From assembly GCF_013285155.1 (NCBI RefSeq), contig NZ_JABTEL010000011.1:57609-121608 (forward strand): DNA of 64,000 nt, in the 5' to 3' direction. This document shows, piece by piece, positions 15,902 to 26,056 of the stretch. This DNA comes from Winogradskyella undariae. Lineage in GTDB: Bacteria > Bacteroidota > Bacteroidia > Flavobacteriales > Flavobacteriaceae. The notes beneath the pieces were generated by a model that did not search any database, was not told the origin of the DNA, and saw only the letters and a list, made by a program, of their open reading frames with translations. Numbering within the stretch: position 1 is the stretch's first letter; each line of letters starts with the position of its first letter. The position numbers and the translations under genes are program-made.

Positions 15902-17305
15902 TTATTTCTTTTTCCTTTTAACAGATTGCTTCGTGCCTCGCAATGACGCTTTCATTTTTTGTATCTCCTCCAACAACATGGCAGCACTACCATCCGTATC
16001 TAACTGCGCTACCAACTCTCCTTTAAAGGCTTTGGCTAAAATAGCTTGTGGTAAACTGTCTATTTTTGTTTTTAGGCTTTGGTATTGCGCTTCTATAGCT
16101 TCTGCTTTGGCAAATAAATGCTCTACACGTTTTACTATTTCGGTTTGTTCTTCTAACGATGGTAAATTTATAGACAATCCTTTAACCGATTTTTGATTTA
16201 TAGTATTTTGTCCAGCACTTGTTGATAAAGAGTTCTTAAGATACAATCTTCCATCTCCATTATTTGAAATATAAGTAAGATATAACGGAATTATCCTTTC
16301 TGAATCAACAGTTAACCTTATGAAATGATCACAGAAAGCTTCCTTAATTCCCTCATTATTATATAGAATAAAAAGACCTGCTAAATCTACACTACCATTT
16401 ACCCTTATAATTAATAAGTCATTATTGTTTAGTGTATATTTAATTCGTTCTTTTTCTGTTAGCTGAATCTTTCTTTCATTACCAAAAACTCGTATCCCAT
16501 TTTTAAAATCGGCTAATCTTAAAACGGTTAAATCTTCTCCTTCTCCACTTCTTTTAGAAAGTCCATTCCCTGCAAATAAAACTAGATGTTCTAAAGTAGT
16601 TTCCTCCCATTCCTCCAAATCCTTCCCAACACGCCATTCCTCAGTAAGTTTACCTGTTACTGCTTGGGTTAACACCGCTTGTCTAAAATTTTTAAGGATT
16701 TGTGGTATGTGGTTTAAACGGGTTTTAAGGGTATCTAGATGCCCAAATAACTCGTCTAACTTGGTAACAATGCGTTGTTGTTCTGCTAGTGGTGGAAGTG
16801 GGATTTTAATAGTTTCAAATTCCTTGTATTTTAAATTTCTTAGATTGTTACTTCCTCCTTGATATTTCAGAATTTCTCCAGACAAATAAAAAGAATCCAA
16901 ATAATGCTTGATAAATTTCTTATCTAAATTATCATAAAGTCGAACCATTCTTAAAAAGTTAGTACAGACTTTTTTACAATCAATATTTACATCTAAAGCT
17001 TCTTCATCTATATAAATTGTTCGTCCAACTGGCTGATCTGGTCCTCCTCCTGAGATTTCTAATAAAATATCCCCTTCAACTAAAGCTCTTTTTTCTAAAC
17101 TTGCTGATTTAATTTTTCTTATCGAAGCTGTACTTCCCTTATCTCGTTCCCAATTTTTTATTTCGCTTCCTCTAATGCAAGAAACAATTTCAGAATCAAC
17201 ATCAAATTCAAATTCTAAATCTTTTCCCCAATCTCCACCAATAACAAAAGCTGTAAGCTCTTTAAATTCAGTTTCAACCCAATTCTTTGGCAATTTATTC
17301 TCCAT
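15902..17305 (-). CDS. hsdS: Type I restriction-modification specificity subunit HsdS
   Basis: 467 aa with two target-recognition halves, each closed by a conserved coiled-coil region: PLPPLAEQQRIVTKLDELFG (around 175-195) and LPSLEEQTEIVKRVEHLFAK (around 385-405). HsdS reads a split DNA target and docks HsdM and HsdR. It starts directly after hsdM. The last 15 residues (ASLRGTKQSV then lysines) are translated from a dispersed repeat at 15921-15950, so the original C-terminus has been replaced or extended, without visible damage to the recognition domains. Confidence 0.92.
   Translation of the reverse strand: MENKLPKNWVETEFKELTAFVIGGDWGKDLEFEFDVDSEIVSCIRGSEIKNWERDKGSTASIRKIKSASLEKRALVEGDILLEISGGGPDQPVGRTIYIDEEALDVNIDCKKVCTNFLRMVRLYDNLDKKFIKHYLDSFYLSGEILKYQGGSNNLRNLKYKEFETIKIPLPPLAEQQRIVTKLDELFGHLDTLKTRLNHIPQILKNFRQAVLTQAVTGKLTEEWRVGKDLEEWEETTLEHLVLFAGNGLSKRSGEGEDLTVLRLADFKNGIRVFGNERKIQLTEKERIKYTLNNNDLLIIRVNGSVDLAGLFILYNNEGIKEAFCDHFIRLTVDSERIIPLYLTYISNNGDGRLYLKNSLSTSAGQNTINQKSVKGLSINLPSLEEQTEIVKRVEHLFAKAEAIEAQYQSLKTKIDSLPQAILAKAFKGELVAQLDTDGSAAMLLEEIQKMKASLRGTKQSVKRKKK
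15921..15950. repeat. Dispersed repeat inside the hsdS 3' end
   Basis: The sequence CAGATTGCTTCGTGCCTCG followed by CAATGACG matches a short repeat scattered through many Bacteroidetes genomes, usually between genes. On the coding strand it is translated as SLRGTKQSV, a peptide I recognise as a mark of this repeat in annotated proteins. Only one copy is in the window. Confidence 0.6.
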
Positions 17306-18709
17306 CTAGTTTAACGCTTTAATTATGGCATTCAACTCTTTGGTTATGCTAGTTAATTCGGTTAGGGCTACTTTGGCTATGTCTATAGGTTCTCCAATGT
17401 CTTCAGCTTTGGTAATGCTATCGTCTGCAATTAAGCCTAAATCTAAAGAGTCGTTCTTTTTGGCAATAGTTTCTCTAGTTATGCAGCTAAAACGTTCGTC
17501 TTTAATTTTGTTGCGGTCTTTGGCGGTGTAGGCTTTCTCAAAATCTGCAAAATAGCTTTCGGTAAATGGTGTGCGTTTACCGAAGTTGGGCATATTGGTA
17601 CGCATATCGTAAAACCACACGTTTTTGGTATTGGCTTTATCTGTTTTACCACGCTCAAAGAATAGCACGTTGGTTTTTACACCTGCTGCGTAAAAAATAC
17701 CTGTTGGTAAACGCAAAATGGTGTGTAGATTGCATTTTTCCATGAGGTCTTTACGTACGTTTTGTCCGTCGCCATCTTCAAACAATACATTATCTGGTAA
17801 AACTACTGCTGCACGTGCGCCACCACGTGTGTGTAAACTGCGGTAAATACCTTGTAAAAAGTTGAGTTGCTTGTTTGAGGTTGGATAGACTAAGTCGGTT
17901 CTGGTTGGTCGGTCGCCACCTTTTTTAGTTCCAAATGGTGGGTTTGCCAGGACTAAGTCCATGTTTTTAATGCTTTCACCATAACTACTTAAAGAATCGC
18001 CTAGAGCAATGTTTCCGCCCATACCATGTAAAAAAGCATTCATCATGGCTAAACGATGGGTATCGCCTACCAACTCGCAACCACTGTATTGCTCGGTTTG
18101 TAAGTGGTTGTTTTGTTCCTCGGTAAGGTTATAAATATCGTTATGCTTTAAAATGTAATGATGTGCAGCAATCATAAAACCATAGGTTCCACAAGCAGGA
18201 TCGTTAAGGCGTTCGCCTACTTTAGGATCCATTAAGCGCACCATCACATTAATTAATGGTCGTGGTGTAAAGTATTGTCCTGCTCCCGATTTTTTCTCGC
18301 TTGCATTTTTTTCTAGCAAACCTTCGTACATTTCGCCTAAACCTTCGTCTTTGGCTTCAAACCAATCTAGCTCATCAATATGTTTTATAATTTTACGTAA
18401 GTTGGCAGGTTCTTGTATGCTGGTTTGTGCGTTATTGTATATTTTCTGGATGTTGCCTGTGCTTTCCGTTCCTAATTTTAATAGTAACTGACGGTAAAAG
18501 GTGGCGAGTTCTACGCCTTCTTTTTGTTTTAGGTCTTCCCAACGGTAGCCTTCTGGCAACTTATCGTTATAGTCGGTTTCTTCTGCCATTTTAAGGAACA
18601 GAATAAAGGTGAGCTCGTTTAGGTATTGGTGGTAGGTGATACCATCGTCTCGTAATACGTTACAGAGGTTCCAAAGTTTGTTTACTATTTCTTGGGTTGT
18701 TAATGCCAT
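17306..18709 (-). CDS. hsdM: Type I restriction-modification methyltransferase HsdM
   Basis: 467 aa. An N-terminal helical domain (HsdM_N) is followed by FTPRPLINVMVRLM, SAM-binding DPACGTYGF (170-178) and the catalytic NPPF (256-259) of N6-adenine methyltransferases. With HsdS it methylates the host target and protects it from HsdR. The gene abuts hsdS and lies 11 nt after the DUF262/DUF1524 gene, so it shares the operon. Length is typical for the family. Confidence 0.95.
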   Translation of the reverse strand: MALTTQEIVNKLWNLCNVLRDDGITYHQYLNELTFILFLKMAEETDYNDKLPEGYRWEDLKQKEGVELATFYRQLLLKLGTESTGNIQKIYNNAQTSIQEPANLRKIIKHIDELDWFEAKDEGLGEMYEGLLEKNASEKKSGAGQYFTPRPLINVMVRLMDPKVGERLNDPACGTYGFMIAAHHYILKHNDIYNLTEEQNNHLQTEQYSGCELVGDTHRLAMMNAFLHGMGGNIALGDSLSSYGESIKNMDLVLANPPFGTKKGGDRPTRTDLVYPTSNKQLNFLQGIYRSLHTRGGARAAVVLPDNVLFEDGDGQNVRKDLMEKCNLHTILRLPTGIFYAAGVKTNVLFFERGKTDKANTKNVWFYDMRTNMPNFGKRTPFTESYFADFEKAYTAKDRNKIKDERFSCITRETIAKKNDSLDLGLIADDSITKAEDIGEPIDIAKVALTELTSITKELNAIIKALN

Positions 18710-18720
18710 TTATATGTTTT

Positions 18721-20775
18721 CTAATTGTTAAGGTAGTTTGAAAATTGTTCAATCATCATTACTCTATGAGCGTCCATATTTTGATAATTCCAATTATTTT
18801 TTTCAAAGATTATATCTGATTTAAGCGAATCTAATCTTTTTTTCTTTATAAATTCTGTTCTTTTTACTGCGTACATCTTGTTACTATACTCTGAGTTCAT
18901 GCTAGAGGTTAGCAATACTAAATTTCCAAAATCATCAAGCTTTTGTTTTTTCACTTCTTCCGAATCGGAAACGTTATAAATCAAATCGGAATCATGTGGG
19001 TTTTGTGTTTGAGGGCAAATATGCTCTACCGAATTTTTGGCAGTCATTCTATAGTTTTCCCAGAGTTTCTTTACATCTTCTGTTTTATATGCAATAAGCT
19101 CTTTTCGGTTCATCCATAAAATAAAATCAAGTTTGTAAAACCAATAACTAGCAAACTTTGTCCCATCTTTTAAATTTAAAACAGCTGTAACAAAATCTAC
19201 GTTACCACTCATCTCTGTTTCATCTTTGGTTAACATACTAAAACTTAATTCTTTTAGTTTTGCAGTTCTTTCATTACAAAACATGGCGTTATCAAGCTGC
19301 TTTAAATACTTAAAAAGTATCGTTTCATCTACATCATCTTCTAACATTTTATTTAAAAATGGCGTTAACCAATACTGTGTAATTAATTCTTGCGAGTGGT
19401 AAAGCATGCTTTGTAATAACGCAAATTTCTCATTAGTATCTGGACTTACTCGCCTTACAGAAATTGTTTCTTTATATTTTGATTTATATAATTTTTTAAT
19501 CAAATGCGTTTCTTCGTGATTGCTATCTGGATTGGTAACCCATTTAATAACATACTTATCAAAACGCACTCTAACCTGCCATAAAAGTTTAAAAAAATCA
19601 GTAACTATATTTTCATCGTTTAGAGTTTCGTTTTTAAAAGCATCTTCAAATATTTTTATCAGATTTTTTTCTTTTACTTCTGCGCTTTCTTCAGGCTTTA
19701 AATTTTTAAACTTTTTAAATTGAAAAATACGCAAGGTATGCAGCAAAAGCATCGGAAAAGTAATTATGCTTCTTACCTGTTCTGAGCTATATTGGGTTTT
19801 ATCTTCCTTAGAATTATCATTGGCTTCTAGAAATTTAGCATCACTAATAATCTTTAAAAGATTTATAGAACCTTCCTTTTCTTCAAATGCTTTTAATTTA
19901 GGTAAAATATCAATTGGTACTTCTTCATACTTATCTTCATTCTCTGTAACTTTATCCGGAAACAATTCTCCCCATGTAAAATTAGCAGTGTCTTTTAAAC
20001 TTTTTTCTACATATTCATCCATAACAGAGCATGCATCCCAAATCATTGCATATTTCTCTCTATCAGGGTCGTGCTGTAATCGATGAAGTAATCTAGACTT
20101 TAAAATTTCGTGTTGCTGTAATTGTACACCTCTATTATTCATTGCCTCAAACACTTTGTTTTCATCAGTATTTACAGGCATTTCTGTAGCAATCAAGCGA
20201 ATGTTTTTAAAAATATATTCTGATAATTTATCTAAATTTATATCCTCTACTTCTTTACTATCGTTGTTAAAATAGGTTTCGATTGTTTTTTCAGCTGAAG
20301 AAATAGCTTTTAATTCCTCATTTTCAGAATTAGTCAGTATAAAATTGTGTTTAGAAAAATACTTATTTGCAAAATCTCTTACAGAAAAATGTAAACGGCA
20401 ATCAAAATTGTTAGATTTATCGTTTGCAGTGCTATCTCCATTGGTATAAGTAAATTGTTCTAAACCACCTCTATTTAAAAACTTACTTATTAACCACAAT
20501 GTAGTAAACCTTTGTTGCCCGTCTATTAAATCAAATTGCTTTTTGTTGTTTTTTATAACAACAATACCACCTAAGAAAAAAGGTTTAGTGGTATCTGTTA
20601 AAAATGCATTTTTAATATCTCCTAATAACGTATTTATTTGTTCCTCTCCCCAAACATAAAGCCTTTGATACAAAGGAATATTAAACCTTAAATTATTAGA
20701 AACTACTTTGCTTAAAGTTATTTCTTCAGACTTAATATCAATAAGATGCTCGTTACTTTCTAATAAGTCTATCAT
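18721..20775 (-). CDS. DUF262-DUF1524 (GmrSD-type) nuclease
   Basis: 684 aa. The DUF262 NTPase part has YQRLYVWGEEQINTLL and the DGQQR block (FDLIDGQQRFTTLW) near residue 85. The C-terminal DUF1524 part carries an HNH-like nuclease core: SVEHICPQTQ then FGNLVLLTSSMNSEYSNK. GmrSD is a type IV restriction enzyme that cuts glucosylated hydroxymethylcytosine phage DNA. Insertion of such genes into type I operons is common in Bacteroidetes. The start overlaps the preceding DUF262 gene by 23 nt. The two DUF262 genes differ enough to be partners rather than recent duplicates. Confidence 0.88.
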   Translation of the reverse strand: MIDLLESNEHLIDIKSEEITLSKVVSNNLRFNIPLYQRLYVWGEEQINTLLGDIKNAFLTDTTKPFFLGGIVVIKNNKKQFDLIDGQQRFTTLWLISKFLNRGGLEQFTYTNGDSTANDKSNNFDCRLHFSVRDFANKYFSKHNFILTNSENEELKAISSAEKTIETYFNNDSKEVEDINLDKLSEYIFKNIRLIATEMPVNTDENKVFEAMNNRGVQLQQHEILKSRLLHRLQHDPDREKYAMIWDACSVMDEYVEKSLKDTANFTWGELFPDKVTENEDKYEEVPIDILPKLKAFEEKEGSINLLKIISDAKFLEANDNSKEDKTQYSSEQVRSIITFPMLLLHTLRIFQFKKFKNLKPEESAEVKEKNLIKIFEDAFKNETLNDENIVTDFFKLLWQVRVRFDKYVIKWVTNPDSNHEETHLIKKLYKSKYKETISVRRVSPDTNEKFALLQSMLYHSQELITQYWLTPFLNKMLEDDVDETILFKYLKQLDNAMFCNERTAKLKELSFSMLTKDETEMSGNVDFVTAVLNLKDGTKFASYWFYKLDFILWMNRKELIAYKTEDVKKLWENYRMTAKNSVEHICPQTQNPHDSDLIYNVSDSEEVKKQKLDDFGNLVLLTSSMNSEYSNKMYAVKRTEFIKKKRLDSLKSDIIFEKNNWNYQNMDAHRVMMIEQFSNYLNN

Positions 20776-22183
20776 TTATCCAGTCTCTTTTATTTAACAT
20801 GGTTTCTGTTTCTTTTTTGTAATACCACTTTACTGAATTGTAATAATTACCTCTTACACCTGAGAAATTTTCATTAGCATTATTCCGATATAAATTATTA
20901 TCGGTAATACTAATTAAAAAACCAAACACTTCTTGTGGCTCATAACTCATATCAATTACATCTAATAAATTTTGTGATTGATCTCTTAATATTTTTATTA
21001 TGGTTTGAGCAACAATGGCTTTTTGTCCTAAACGGATACTTCCTAAAAAATAATCTAAATACAAAGCAAAGTCATATAGTTTTTCTCCTTTAAATTGGTC
21101 ATAAAAAGAAATAGAACAGAGTTTAAAAAACCCTTTAAGATAATTATTGATATTGGAGTAAATTGTTTCGTAAAAATAAATAAATTCATTATTTGCCTTT
21201 TCTACAAACAAATGGTTATACAATGCGGTATATTTTTCTGCATATAAGAAAAAGCCAATCCCTTTTTGTATGGGTTGTCTTAATGTAAATGGATAATCCT
21301 TCTCTTTTGTATTTAACCATAAAGAATTAGTTTGTAAATTCACACCTTTTTTCTCATCAAACACTAGGTTTGAAGCGAGTGTATTAAAAGCATTTGGGTA
21401 CAATTTAACCTCTTTTACATAACTGTTTTTACTGTTTTTCTGAAACGTATTTAAAATAGCTGTTTTTGACTCATATTCTAGCCATTTTCCTTTCCAATTT
21501 CTATTTCTCCATAAATAATTATCAAACAAATACTCTAGAAACTTCCCTTTGTTATTTGAATCCCATTTCCTTGCAAAAACTGCTTGAAGATCTTCACTAT
21601 ATTTCAATTCTCTTAAATGGTACGATTTTAAAAAATCAATAGCACTTAAAGGCACACCACGATTATTTTGGCTATCAAAAAAAGTAAATGCTTCATCTTC
21701 TGAAGGTGTTATAATAATTGTAAAAACTAATTTCTTTACAAGATCCTCAAAAAAATTCTTTATGAAACCATTATAAGAAACTAAATAGTCGTAGTTTTTC
21801 TTAATATTTTTGTGTGAAATATTAGACTTATAATTTAAATTAAAAATGTCTTCTGAATAACCACGAACACCAAATGCTTTTAGCATTAAAACTAAAGTAG
21901 TTATTCTTTGTTGTCCATCTATTATTTGATATTCATCATTTTTTTTGTACAATAAAACAGTACCTAAATAATAACTATCTGTATTACCTTGAAAAATATT
22001 ATCTGTAAAAAAATGACTTTTTAAATCGCTAAATAATTGGTCTATTTTTTCTTTATCCCACACATAAGGCCTTTGATAATCTGGTATTGTAATATTACTT
22101 TTTCTTTTAAAAAAAGAATCAATACTTACTGTTCCAACTAATGTATTGCCTTGCTTAACATCTTTATTTAATACGTTCCCCAT
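20753..22183 (-). CDS. DUF262 (GmrS-like) protein without nuclease domain
   Basis: 476 aa. It has YQRPYVWDKEKIDQLFSDL and YQIIDGQQRITTLVLML, the NTPase motifs of DUF262, and FFDSQNNRGVPLSAIDFLKS, but no HxxP...N nuclease motif at its C-terminus, so it lacks DUF1524. It may act as the NTP-binding half with the following DUF262-DUF1524 protein. The start overlaps the hsdR stop by 1 nt (TAATG). Confidence 0.85.
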   Translation of the reverse strand: MGNVLNKDVKQGNTLVGTVSIDSFFKRKSNITIPDYQRPYVWDKEKIDQLFSDLKSHFFTDNIFQGNTDSYYLGTVLLYKKNDEYQIIDGQQRITTLVLMLKAFGVRGYSEDIFNLNYKSNISHKNIKKNYDYLVSYNGFIKNFFEDLVKKLVFTIIITPSEDEAFTFFDSQNNRGVPLSAIDFLKSYHLRELKYSEDLQAVFARKWDSNNKGKFLEYLFDNYLWRNRNWKGKWLEYESKTAILNTFQKNSKNSYVKEVKLYPNAFNTLASNLVFDEKKGVNLQTNSLWLNTKEKDYPFTLRQPIQKGIGFFLYAEKYTALYNHLFVEKANNEFIYFYETIYSNINNYLKGFFKLCSISFYDQFKGEKLYDFALYLDYFLGSIRLGQKAIVAQTIIKILRDQSQNLLDVIDMSYEPQEVFGFLISITDNNLYRNNANENFSGVRGNYYNSVKWYYKKETETMLNKRDWINDRLIRK

Positions 22184-25100
22184 TATGCGTACAAATAGCT
22201 ATTTAATTCCTTAATAATTCTCCCCGTTTCATTTTTAAACACTTTATCTAAACGCTTTAAACCTCCATCAACACTAAAAGGCGGTTTATTTAAATCTTCT
22301 AAAGTAATAATGGATTCTTTTTGCAGTTGTGCTTCTATTTTATCTAACCACTTTAATTGAATCTGGTTCCATTGATGTGAAGTTTTAAGCTTAGTAACTG
22401 CATTGGCTATACGCTCTTGATGACTTACTAAATTCTCACCTAAAGCAGACGTGCGGATATGTGCAATAATATCTGCTACTATTTCGGTATTAGTCACTTC
22501 TTTATACGCTGTATTCAGGTTGTTTTTATTAAAACCCTGAGTATCTAGTATTAATCGTAATTCTTTTAATTCGGTACGTGTTAAACTACTCGGTTTTGTG
22601 CATACAATGTTTAAAGCCGCAATTTCGTTTCTGTTATTATTTATAAATTCGGCGAAAGATTCTAGATAATCCTTAGGCTTTAGGTTTTTCTCGTAAGCAC
22701 GTGACACCTCTTCCACTTGATCTTCATGGTCACTATACAAAGTGCCATAACCTAAAGTTCTCCCTTTTTCGCGATCTAGAAATTCCCATAAATGACTATA
22801 ATCTTCAATAGATTGGTTAACATGGTCAATATCTATAGCCTTTAACTTTTTAGCAAAATCTCTAACGGTTGGTTCTCCTGAAAGAATTTCGAATTGCGCT
22901 TTCTGTTGCTCACTAAAACTAGAAACTTTACGCTGAATTTTTGCAATGATGCGGTCTAGCTTCACTTCCTTTGCATAGTCATCTTCAATAATAGCCAATT
23001 CTTCTACTAAGTTGGCGAAGCTTTTTGTAACTAAAGGTGCCACAGGTTTCATCACCTGTTCTTTAGACATAATTTCAGTAACACCTACGCAATCATATAT
23101 TTTAAAGACATCCTTACCAATCTCATCACAACGTCTTGTGGCGCGACCAATCATTTGATCGTATAAAATACGTGAGTTTACCCGACGTAAAAACACCAAA
23201 TTAGAAATACTTGGCACGTCTATTCCTGTGGTTAATAAATCTACAGTAACCACAATACTTGGATATTGATCGTTTTTAAATTTGCGTAGTAAATCTTCGC
23301 GATCATACACCTCTCCTGTAATTTTAACTATGGCTCCAGCATCTGCATCTTCTCCAAGCTCCGCGAATTCTTCATAAAGCAATCTTACAATAGTATCTGC
23401 ATGCGCATTGGTTGCTGCAAAGATTAGAGTCTTTCCTTTGTTCTCTGGTAAAATACCATAAGTAGAAATCAACTCGTTTAAAATCACACGATTGAAATTT
23501 TCGGTGATTACTTTGCGATTAAAGCCTGTGATTTCTACTTTAATTTCATCGTCTGTAACACCTAAGTCTTTAATTTCATTCTCCTCAGGATCGTAAACTT
23601 TGACTTCATCACCTTTCTCCCAAACAATACCTCCTTTAGACAATGTAGTTTGAAACACATATGGTGGTTCAAAATCTATTAGATACCCTTCTATAACGGC
23701 TTGACGATACGAATACATAAATACAGGATCTCCAAAAATATCTTTTGTATGTAATGCTGGTGTTGCTGTTAAACCAATGCGGTAGGCATCAAAGTAATCT
23801 AATACCATACGGTATTTACTCTGAAAGTCGAGCTGGTCTCGAAGAATAAACTCTTCTTCGTCCATTTCCTTATCTAAAGTATAACCTCTATGCGCTTCGT
23901 CTACAACTATACAATCATAATCTCCAACACTAGGCGAATCATCAGAATACGCTATACGTTGTACCATACCTTGTACGGTTGCAAAGTGTATTTTTGTATC
24001 GAGCTCTGAGGCTTTATCTTCTAAATCTTGTAAATCATAAATTTGCGCAAAGGTTTGTAAACCTTCAATATGCACTTCCTTAAAAGCATCTGACGCTTGT
24101 TTTCCCAACATACGTCTATCCACCAAGAATAAAATACGTCTAAAGCGACCAGACTTAATTAATCGATAACACATACCAATCATGGTTCGGGTTTTACCTG
24201 TTCCTGTTGCCATAGCTAGTAAAGCACGCCTATCTTCTACATTATTAAGTATTTTTTGTTCTACCGCTTTGATCGCGTCAACTTGATACGCTCTTAAACC
24301 TAAACCACTTGGGTCTGATAATAAATCGTAATCTGTTTTTTTAAGTTTTTCTACCCCTTCGTTTTCATCGTAGTTTAACTTTTCGACCAAATCTCTTGGC
24401 GAAAACCAATCAGGTAACGGTCTGGCTAAATTTTTCTGGTCTCTTCCATCCCAAAACCAAATGCCAGAAGCAGTTTTAAACTGCTCTAAATAGGGTCTTC
24501 CATTAGTAGAAAACATAAATGGCACCTTATAAGTTGTACTATTGGGATGATTAGGAAACGTAATATTGTGATCATCAGTAATTAATTCGCTATAGGTTTT
24601 GGCTTGCCCTAAATCGCTCATTACATTTTTAATGTGCTTTTTGGCTTCGACTATACCAATAAGTTCTAAACCATTAAACAAAGCATAATCTGCCCATTTC
24701 GTTCCACATCTCCATTCGGCAATAGCCATTTGCCTTCCTTTTTGAGGAAGCGTTTTCTTCGATTTATAATTTAAAGTTGGTGTGTCACACTCCCAACCCG
24801 CATCTCTTAACTGCTTATCAATACGGTCTCTTGTTTCTATTTCAGATTCTTCGGTTTTCCTAGCCTTTGCATAAGCACGTTCCTTTCGTTCTTGCTTCGC
24901 TTCTTCAGAAATTTGAGTTTGCTCTTTAATCTTCTGTTCGTAACCAACAAGTTTCTTTTTATATTCTTCTAATTCTTCTTCTAACGCTTTAGTCCTAGAA
25001 TCATTTTGAATGAACCAAGATGCCTCTGGCGTTATATAATCTTGCATAACATCCTCATTTTCATACACCTCTATAAACCATTTGGTTAAATAAAAGGTTT

Positions 25101-25455
25101 GCCTTAGCATGTAACGTGCTTCGGCTTGTGTCCCTTCACCTGAATGCGATGCTTTGTTACCAGATTTTCTTATGGTATGAAAAATAGAAATGATTTCGGC
25201 AGGTATTGCTGAATTGTTAGCTAAGATCCCTAACCTACTCACCTGTCTTTTATCGTAAGGCTCTTCGAGCTCCTCAAAATCTATTAAAAATCCTGAAAGC
25301 TTCTCTGCGAGAATTCTAAGCTTAGATAACGTTGTACTAGGATCCGTAAAACAATTACGTTCTGCTAGGATAGCTAGTTTAAATACATCAATATAATTAT
25401 CTGCTAAGAAGCCAAAATTAGATTTAGCACTTGCTTGCAATATATGTTTTGTCAT
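22183..25455 (-). CDS. hsdR: Type I restriction enzyme motor/nuclease subunit HsdR
   Basis: 1090 aa, full length. Residues 1-145 are a DUF4145 helical domain, 155-205 a charged coiled coil, and 250-275 the nuclease core (D256, E270-A-K272, GLELIGIVEAKK). Two RecA-like helicase domains follow: Walker A AMATGTGKT (414-422), DEAH (VVDEAHRGY), GLTATP, and motif VI MIGRATRR. HsdR translocates and cuts DNA lacking host methylation. It is the first gene of a minus-strand run that continues with tight spacing through the RT gene at 13266, implying one long transcript. Confidence 0.95.
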   Translation of the reverse strand: MTKHILQASAKSNFGFLADNYIDVFKLAILAERNCFTDPSTTLSKLRILAEKLSGFLIDFEELEEPYDKRQVSRLGILANNSAIPAEIISIFHTIRKSGNKASHSGEGTQAEARYMLRQTFYLTKWFIEVYENEDVMQDYITPEASWFIQNDSRTKALEEELEEYKKKLVGYEQKIKEQTQISEEAKQERKERAYAKARKTEESEIETRDRIDKQLRDAGWECDTPTLNYKSKKTLPQKGRQMAIAEWRCGTKWADYALFNGLELIGIVEAKKHIKNVMSDLGQAKTYSELITDDHNITFPNHPNSTTYKVPFMFSTNGRPYLEQFKTASGIWFWDGRDQKNLARPLPDWFSPRDLVEKLNYDENEGVEKLKKTDYDLLSDPSGLGLRAYQVDAIKAVEQKILNNVEDRRALLAMATGTGKTRTMIGMCYRLIKSGRFRRILFLVDRRMLGKQASDAFKEVHIEGLQTFAQIYDLQDLEDKASELDTKIHFATVQGMVQRIAYSDDSPSVGDYDCIVVDEAHRGYTLDKEMDEEEFILRDQLDFQSKYRMVLDYFDAYRIGLTATPALHTKDIFGDPVFMYSYRQAVIEGYLIDFEPPYVFQTTLSKGGIVWEKGDEVKVYDPEENEIKDLGVTDDEIKVEITGFNRKVITENFNRVILNELISTYGILPENKGKTLIFAATNAHADTIVRLLYEEFAELGEDADAGAIVKITGEVYDREDLLRKFKNDQYPSIVVTVDLLTTGIDVPSISNLVFLRRVNSRILYDQMIGRATRRCDEIGKDVFKIYDCVGVTEIMSKEQVMKPVAPLVTKSFANLVEELAIIEDDYAKEVKLDRIIAKIQRKVSSFSEQQKAQFEILSGEPTVRDFAKKLKAIDIDHVNQSIEDYSHLWEFLDREKGRTLGYGTLYSDHEDQVEEVSRAYEKNLKPKDYLESFAEFINNNRNEIAALNIVCTKPSSLTRTELKELRLILDTQGFNKNNLNTAYKEVTNTEIVADIIAHIRTSALGENLVSHQERIANAVTKLKTSHQWNQIQLKWLDKIEAQLQKESIITLEDLNKPPFSVDGGLKRLDKVFKNETGRIIKELNSYLYA

Positions 25456-25481
25456 AGTTAGGCATTAGTTATCATATTCCG

Positions 25482-25530
25482 GCTATAAGGGAATGTATAA
25501 AAGTCAAACTAAGGGGTAGTCTATAAGGGA
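25482..25530. promoter_or_regulatory. Direct repeats in the hsd operon leader
   Basis: CTATAAGGGAA occurs at 25482-25492 and 25520-25530, 38 bp apart, upstream of hsdR. Between them, reading left, TTTG is followed 19 nt later by TA, the spacing of a Bacteroidetes -33/-7 promoter, though the second TTTG is missing. A repressor binding these repeats could control the restriction operon; no regulator gene is adjacent. Confidence 0.4.
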
Positions 25531-25724
25531 ACACTAAAGATAAGAAAAGCTTCCATTTTTCAAAGTGAAACATCACATCCTTTTTGATAGGAAATTTAGA
25601 GTCACTACAAGCACACTACTTCATACCTCTATAGGTATTACTCCTTTTTGGTTTTTAGTTTGTAACTTCTTTCAGTATTTCTTAAACCTTCCTCTTCTTT
25701 ACACAACATCAATATTTTAAAAAC

Positions 25725-26018
25725 TTAGTTTTTCTTTTTGAATAAGGTCCACATGAGACCTAACGCCACAATGACATCTACCCCATTCCATAGTTCTCTT
25801 CCTAAGGCTATTTTGAAAAAGGGTTGAAAAAGCAAGGCTAGTGCTCCGTAAATTATCATTTCGGTTTTGTTATCTTTTTCATTAGCATTATAAGCCAAAA
25901 AACCAAAGCCTATTAATGCCGCAAACCGCACTAATTGATAGAAGCCGTAGGGCATGTCTAGCAAGCATAACCCTAACAGGATTACCAATGTTATTTTTAT
26001 AAGGACTTCTTTATGCAT
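25725..26018 (-). CDS. Small membrane protein, DUF6804-like
   Basis: 97 aa with three to four hydrophobic segments (residues 7-20, 31-45, 55-68, 78-92). The sequence PYGFYQLVRFAA and LLFQPFFKIALGRELWN match the DUF6804 pattern as I know it. No signal peptide other than the first helix. It lies 40 nt after the PH-domain gene on the same strand. Function unknown; such proteins are common in accessory regions. Confidence 0.65.
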   Translation of the reverse strand: MHKEVLIKITLVILLGLCLLDMPYGFYQLVRFAALIGFGFLAYNANEKDNKTEMIIYGALALLFQPFFKIALGRELWNGVDVIVALGLMWTLFKKKN

Positions 26019-26056
26019 TGTTTTGTTTAAAGCTGTAACCGTATTAACTTTTGTGT

